Shown here: positions 61,680-64,000 of the stretch, one piece after another
Numbering within the stretch: position 1 is the stretch's first letter
How the letters are laid out: every line of letters begins with the position of its first letter
Assembly (NCBI GenBank): GCA_020638065.1
Contig: JACKJG010000008.1
Coordinates: 62,001-126,000, forward strand
Direction: 5' to 3'
Source: Hyphomicrobiaceae bacterium
Lineage (GTDB): Bacteria; Pseudomonadota; Alphaproteobacteria; Rhizobiales; Devosiaceae
DNA: 64,000 nucleotides
Notes under the pieces: model-generated
The model's database searches: none
What the model was told of the DNA's origin: nothing
The model's input: the letters and a program-made list of their open reading frames with translations, nothing else
Made by a program: the position numbers and the translations under genes

Positions 61680-63037
61680 TGGCCGAGACCCTCGCACCCG
61701 CCGAGCCGTTCGATGCAGAGAGCCCCTGGACGGCGCTCAAGGGGGTTTCGTCGGTGCGGGTGGCTCCGCATCGCGGGCCCCTGACGGGCGCGATCACCGT
61801 TCCGGGTTCGAAATCCGTTTCGAACCGTGCGCTGATCCTTGCCGCGATGGCGGAGGGTGAAACCAGGCTCAGCGGGCTCTTGCGGTCCGACGACATTTTC
61901 TGGTGCGGCTGGTCGCTGCAGCAACTGGGCGCGGGAATTTCGTTCGATGGCACCGAGGCGCAGGTGACCGGCATCGGGCGCAAGCGCCCGGACGCAGCGC
62001 GGCTACATGTCGGATCAGCGGGCACCGTGGCGCGGTTTCTGCCGCCGTTCCTGCTCGCGGGTGATCAGGGCCGGTTCGAGGTGACGGCGTCGGCGCAGAT
62101 GAGCAAGCGGCCCGTCGGTCCCCTGTTCGATGCGCTGAAAGCGGGCGGCGGCGAGATCGACTTTCTCGGCGCACCCAATTGCTACCCGGCGGTCTTTCAT
62201 GGCGGCAGCTTCAGGGGTGGCGAGATCAGCATTTCGGGCAATGTGTCGAGCCAGTTTATTTCCGGCATTCTTTTGGGCGCGGCACAGAGCGAAAGCGGCC
62301 TGAAGCTGAATGTCACGGGCGGAATTGTTCAGTCGGATTATGTGCGCATTACGCTCGATACGATGGCGCATTTCGGGGTGGGTGTTGCCTTCGATGATGA
62401 GATGACCCGGTTCGAGGTCGCCCCGCAAACCTATCGCGGCAAGGACCTCGTGGTCGAGGCGGATGCTTCGACGGCAACCTATTTCTCAGCGCTGGCGGTG
62501 GCGACCGGCGGGGATATCGTTCTCAGTAATATCGGTGAATACACACGGCAACCAGACTATGCCTTCCACGCCATTCTGGAACTGATGGGAGCCAATGTGA
62601 CGCGCGGGGCGACCTCGACGCGGGTGCAGATGTCGGGGCCAATCCGTGGCGGGTTCGAGATGGACATGCGGCCGTTATCCGATGCATCGCTGACGCTGGC
62701 GGCACTGGCGCCGTTTGCGGATGCGCCGATCACCATCACCAATGTCGCCCACATCCGGCATCATGAAAGCGATCGGATCGCGGCGATGTGTCAATCTCTG
62801 ACCAAGGTCGGGATCACGGTCGAAGAGCGCGAAGACGGCATGACGATTTTTCCTGGAAAACCGAGATTTGCCGTCCTCGATACCTTTGAAGATCATCGCA
62901 TGGCCATGGCTTTGGCGGTTCTCGGGGTAGCTGGAGATGGTGTGGAGCTCAAAGAGCCGGGGTGTGTGTCGAAAACCTGCCCGACCTTCTTTGACGAACT
63001 GGGCAAGCTCGGCATCTCGACCGATATGCTCGTATAG
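61679..63037 (+). CDS. aroA: EPSP synthase (3-phosphoshikimate 1-carboxyvinyltransferase)
   Basis: Sixth step of the shikimate route, joining PEP to shikimate-3-phosphate; the target of glyphosate. The 452-residue protein has the expected opening VPGSKSVSNRALILAAMAEG, SAGTVARFLPPFLLAGDQGR, SGNVSSQFISGILLGAAQSE, IRHHESDRIAAMCQSLTKVG and the end DHRMAMALAVLGV. The PEP-loop is GSAGTVARFL, where class I enzymes have GNAGTAMRPL, so the equivalents of Ala-Met and Pro101 differ while the Gly (Gly96) is kept. It is the third gene of serC-serA-aroA, a linkage that supplies serine and chorismate together. Confidence 0.94.
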   Translation: MAETLAPAEPFDAESPWTALKGVSSVRVAPHRGPLTGAITVPGSKSVSNRALILAAMAEGETRLSGLLRSDDIFWCGWSLQQLGAGISFDGTEAQVTGIGRKRPDAARLHVGSAGTVARFLPPFLLAGDQGRFEVTASAQMSKRPVGPLFDALKAGGGEIDFLGAPNCYPAVFHGGSFRGGEISISGNVSSQFISGILLGAAQSESGLKLNVTGGIVQSDYVRITLDTMAHFGVGVAFDDEMTRFEVAPQTYRGKDLVVEADASTATYFSALAVATGGDIVLSNIGEYTRQPDYAFHAILELMGANVTRGATSTRVQMSGPIRGGFEMDMRPLSDASLTLAALAPFADAPITITNVAHIRHHESDRIAAMCQSLTKVGITVEEREDGMTIFPGKPRFAVLDTFEDHRMAMALAVLGVAGDGVELKEPGCVSKTCPTFFDELGKLGISTDMLV

Positions 63038-63138
63038 ACCTTCAGACCAATGCTGTGGCCAATGGGCCGAAAGTCGGATTGGCGGCGCCTGCAGCCTTGC
63101 CTATTGTCAGTGGACACATCTGCTGGAGAGGGGCGATT

Positions 63139-64000
63139 CTGCGGTTCTGGCGCAAGCTTAATCTGACGCAGCGTTTTGGCATCGCGCTGGCGCCGGTCAT
63201 GCTTTTGGGCATGGCCGTGATCGGGCTATGGGTCGTCGAACAGATCGAAGAGGGTGTGATCGACAATGCCGGGGCGACCACGGCACTGTTGATGGACAGT
63301 TTTGTGGCGCCGCTGGCTCAGGAATTGGCGACCAGCGAAAGCCTTTCGATCGGACCGACCCGGGCGCTGGATGAAGTGTTCCAGCAGGCGACGTTTCAGG
63401 CAAGGATCGTTTCGGTCAAGATCTGGAAGCCGGACGGGACGATTGCCTATTCGAACGACATCAACCTGGTTGGCAAGATTTTCGACATTTCGCCCGGTCT
63501 GGAGCATGCGATCGGGGGCAATATCCATGCTGAATTCAATCAGTTGAACTCGCCGGAAAGCGCCGATCTTGCGGCGCTGGGCATTCCATTGCTTGAAGTC
63601 TATTCGCCGATCCGCGAGACCTGGCAGGGCGACGTGATCGCCGTGATCGAATTTTATGCTGACGCGACCAATCTGGCGAGGACCATGGCGGAGGCGCGCC
63701 GGAAGAGCTGGCTGGTGGTTGGCGGGGTGACCCTGGCAATGGCTCTCTTGTTATTGGGGATCGTGCACTCCGGATCGCTCCTGATCGCGCGTCAGCAGCG
63801 CTCCATCGAGGCGACTCTTGCCGAAAACCGCATGCTGCTGGAGCGCACGCAACGGGCGAGCGGCCGGGCGGTGGAACTGACCGAACAGCAATTGCGCCGG
63901 GTCAGCGCTGATTTGCACGATGGCCCCGCACAGCTGATCGGTGTTGCAGCGCTAAGGATTGGCGCCTTGCCGATTGCCAAGCTCGGAGACAAGGCGGCCG
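63139..64000 (+). CDS. NarL/DegS-type sensor histidine kinase, 3' end outside window
   Basis: The N-terminal 287 residues of a membrane sensor kinase, cut by the right edge. Two helices (about 12-33 and 194-216, LVVGGVTLAMALLLLGIVHS) bound a periplasmic sensor domain of about 160 residues (RIVSVKIWKPDGTIAYSNDI, LLEVYSPIRETWQGDVI). After a coiled linker comes LRRVSADLHDGPAQLIGVAA, the HisKA_3 dimerisation motif with the phospho-His. Its response regulator would be LuxR-type and is not visible. The start is unclear: no ATG lies near; CTG 63139 (LRFWRKLNLTQRFGIALAPV) is the best guess because GGAGAGGGG is five bases upstream, with TTG 63097 and 63079 as alternatives. Confidence 0.82.
   Translation, partial: MRFWRKLNLTQRFGIALAPVMLLGMAVIGLWVVEQIEEGVIDNAGATTALLMDSFVAPLAQELATSESLSIGPTRALDEVFQQATFQARIVSVKIWKPDGTIAYSNDINLVGKIFDISPGLEHAIGGNIHAEFNQLNSPESADLAALGIPLLEVYSPIRETWQGDVIAVIEFYADATNLARTMAEARRKSWLVVGGVTLAMALLLLGIVHSGSLLIARQQRSIEATLAENRMLLERTQRASGRAVELTEQQLRRVSADLHDGPAQLIGVAALRIGALPIAKLGDKAA

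Overview
This window is a high-GC chromosomal segment of an alphaproteobacterium of the order Hyphomicrobiales (Rhizobiales), most likely near Devosia/Pelagibacterium. Pointers are an aa3-type cytochrome oxidase subunit IV next to a three-gene proton-translocating transhydrogenase, alphaproteobacterial DUF families (DUF882, DUF992, DUF1013/TrcR, DUF1192, DUF1465, DUF4164), tkt-gap-pgk-thiE and tol-pal-cpoB-tilS-ftsH-glmM neighbourhoods, a serC RNA motif ahead of serC, and CtrA-type boxes (TTAA-N7-TTAA). The genus is inference; the order is well supported. No phage, transposase, CRISPR array, tRNA or rRNA gene was seen: this is mostly core chromosome.

Layout. 1-4 kb (minus): a DUF882 murein hydrolase cut by the window edge, an LdtD-like L,D-transpeptidase, and an orphan sigma-54 response regulator behind a CtrA-type box. 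4-10.5 kb (plus): an M3 oligoendopeptidase, cytochrome oxidase subunit IV, pntAA-pntAB-pntB, a VOC protein and a DsbA/FrnE-like protein. 10.5-16.5 kb (mostly minus): a DUF992 protein, rpsU, purE-purK, two YdcH-like coiled-coil proteins, a TauE/SafE permease, TrcR and a quinone oxidoreductase. 16.5-20 kb: a DUF1192 protein, a candidate CtrA-driven small RNA, an RcdA-like DUF1465 protein, rpmE and an ABC exporter. 20-30.2 kb (minus): an OmpA/MotB-like plus MotA/TolQ-like pair, a 0.5 kb patch of palindromic repeats, suhB, efp, a SEL1-repeat protein, then thiE, pgk and gap, and an intact tkt. 30-41 kb: DUF4164-zapA, an AraC regulator, 6S RNA, a 5-formyl-THF cyclo-ligase gene, a YmdB-like phosphoesterase gene, small regulators, yebC, and ruvC-ruvA-(small membrane protein)-ruvB. 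41-51 kb: ybgC-tolQ-tolR-tolA-(DUF1801)-tolB-pal-cpoB-tilS-ftsH. 51-64 kb: a methyltransferase, glmM, an outer-membrane beta-barrel, a DUF72 protein, a YcaQ-type glycosylase, small ORFs, serC-serA-aroA and the 5' part of a sensor kinase.

How the genes work together. Three themes dominate: cell-envelope assembly and constriction (L,D-transpeptidase, DUF882, Tol-Pal-CpoB, GlmM, ZapA, FtsH and the stator-like pair), CtrA-type cell-cycle control (TrcR, the RcdA-like protein, two CtrA boxes, a possible CtrA-activated sRNA) and central metabolism (Calvin/glycolytic genes, transhydrogenase, serine and chorismate synthesis).

The most important caution is about 25320-27560: gap (3' part), pgk, thiE and the start of the SEL1 gene are recognisable only by jumping between frames. 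The density of indels across neighbouring housekeeping genes points to poor consensus sequence rather than real gene decay. The most interesting candidates for new biology are the CtrA-boxed small RNA at about 16849-16949, the CtrA-boxed TacA-like regulator, the histone-H1-like tail on PntAA, the stand-alone ZorAB-like stator pair and the small membrane protein embedded between ruvA and ruvB.
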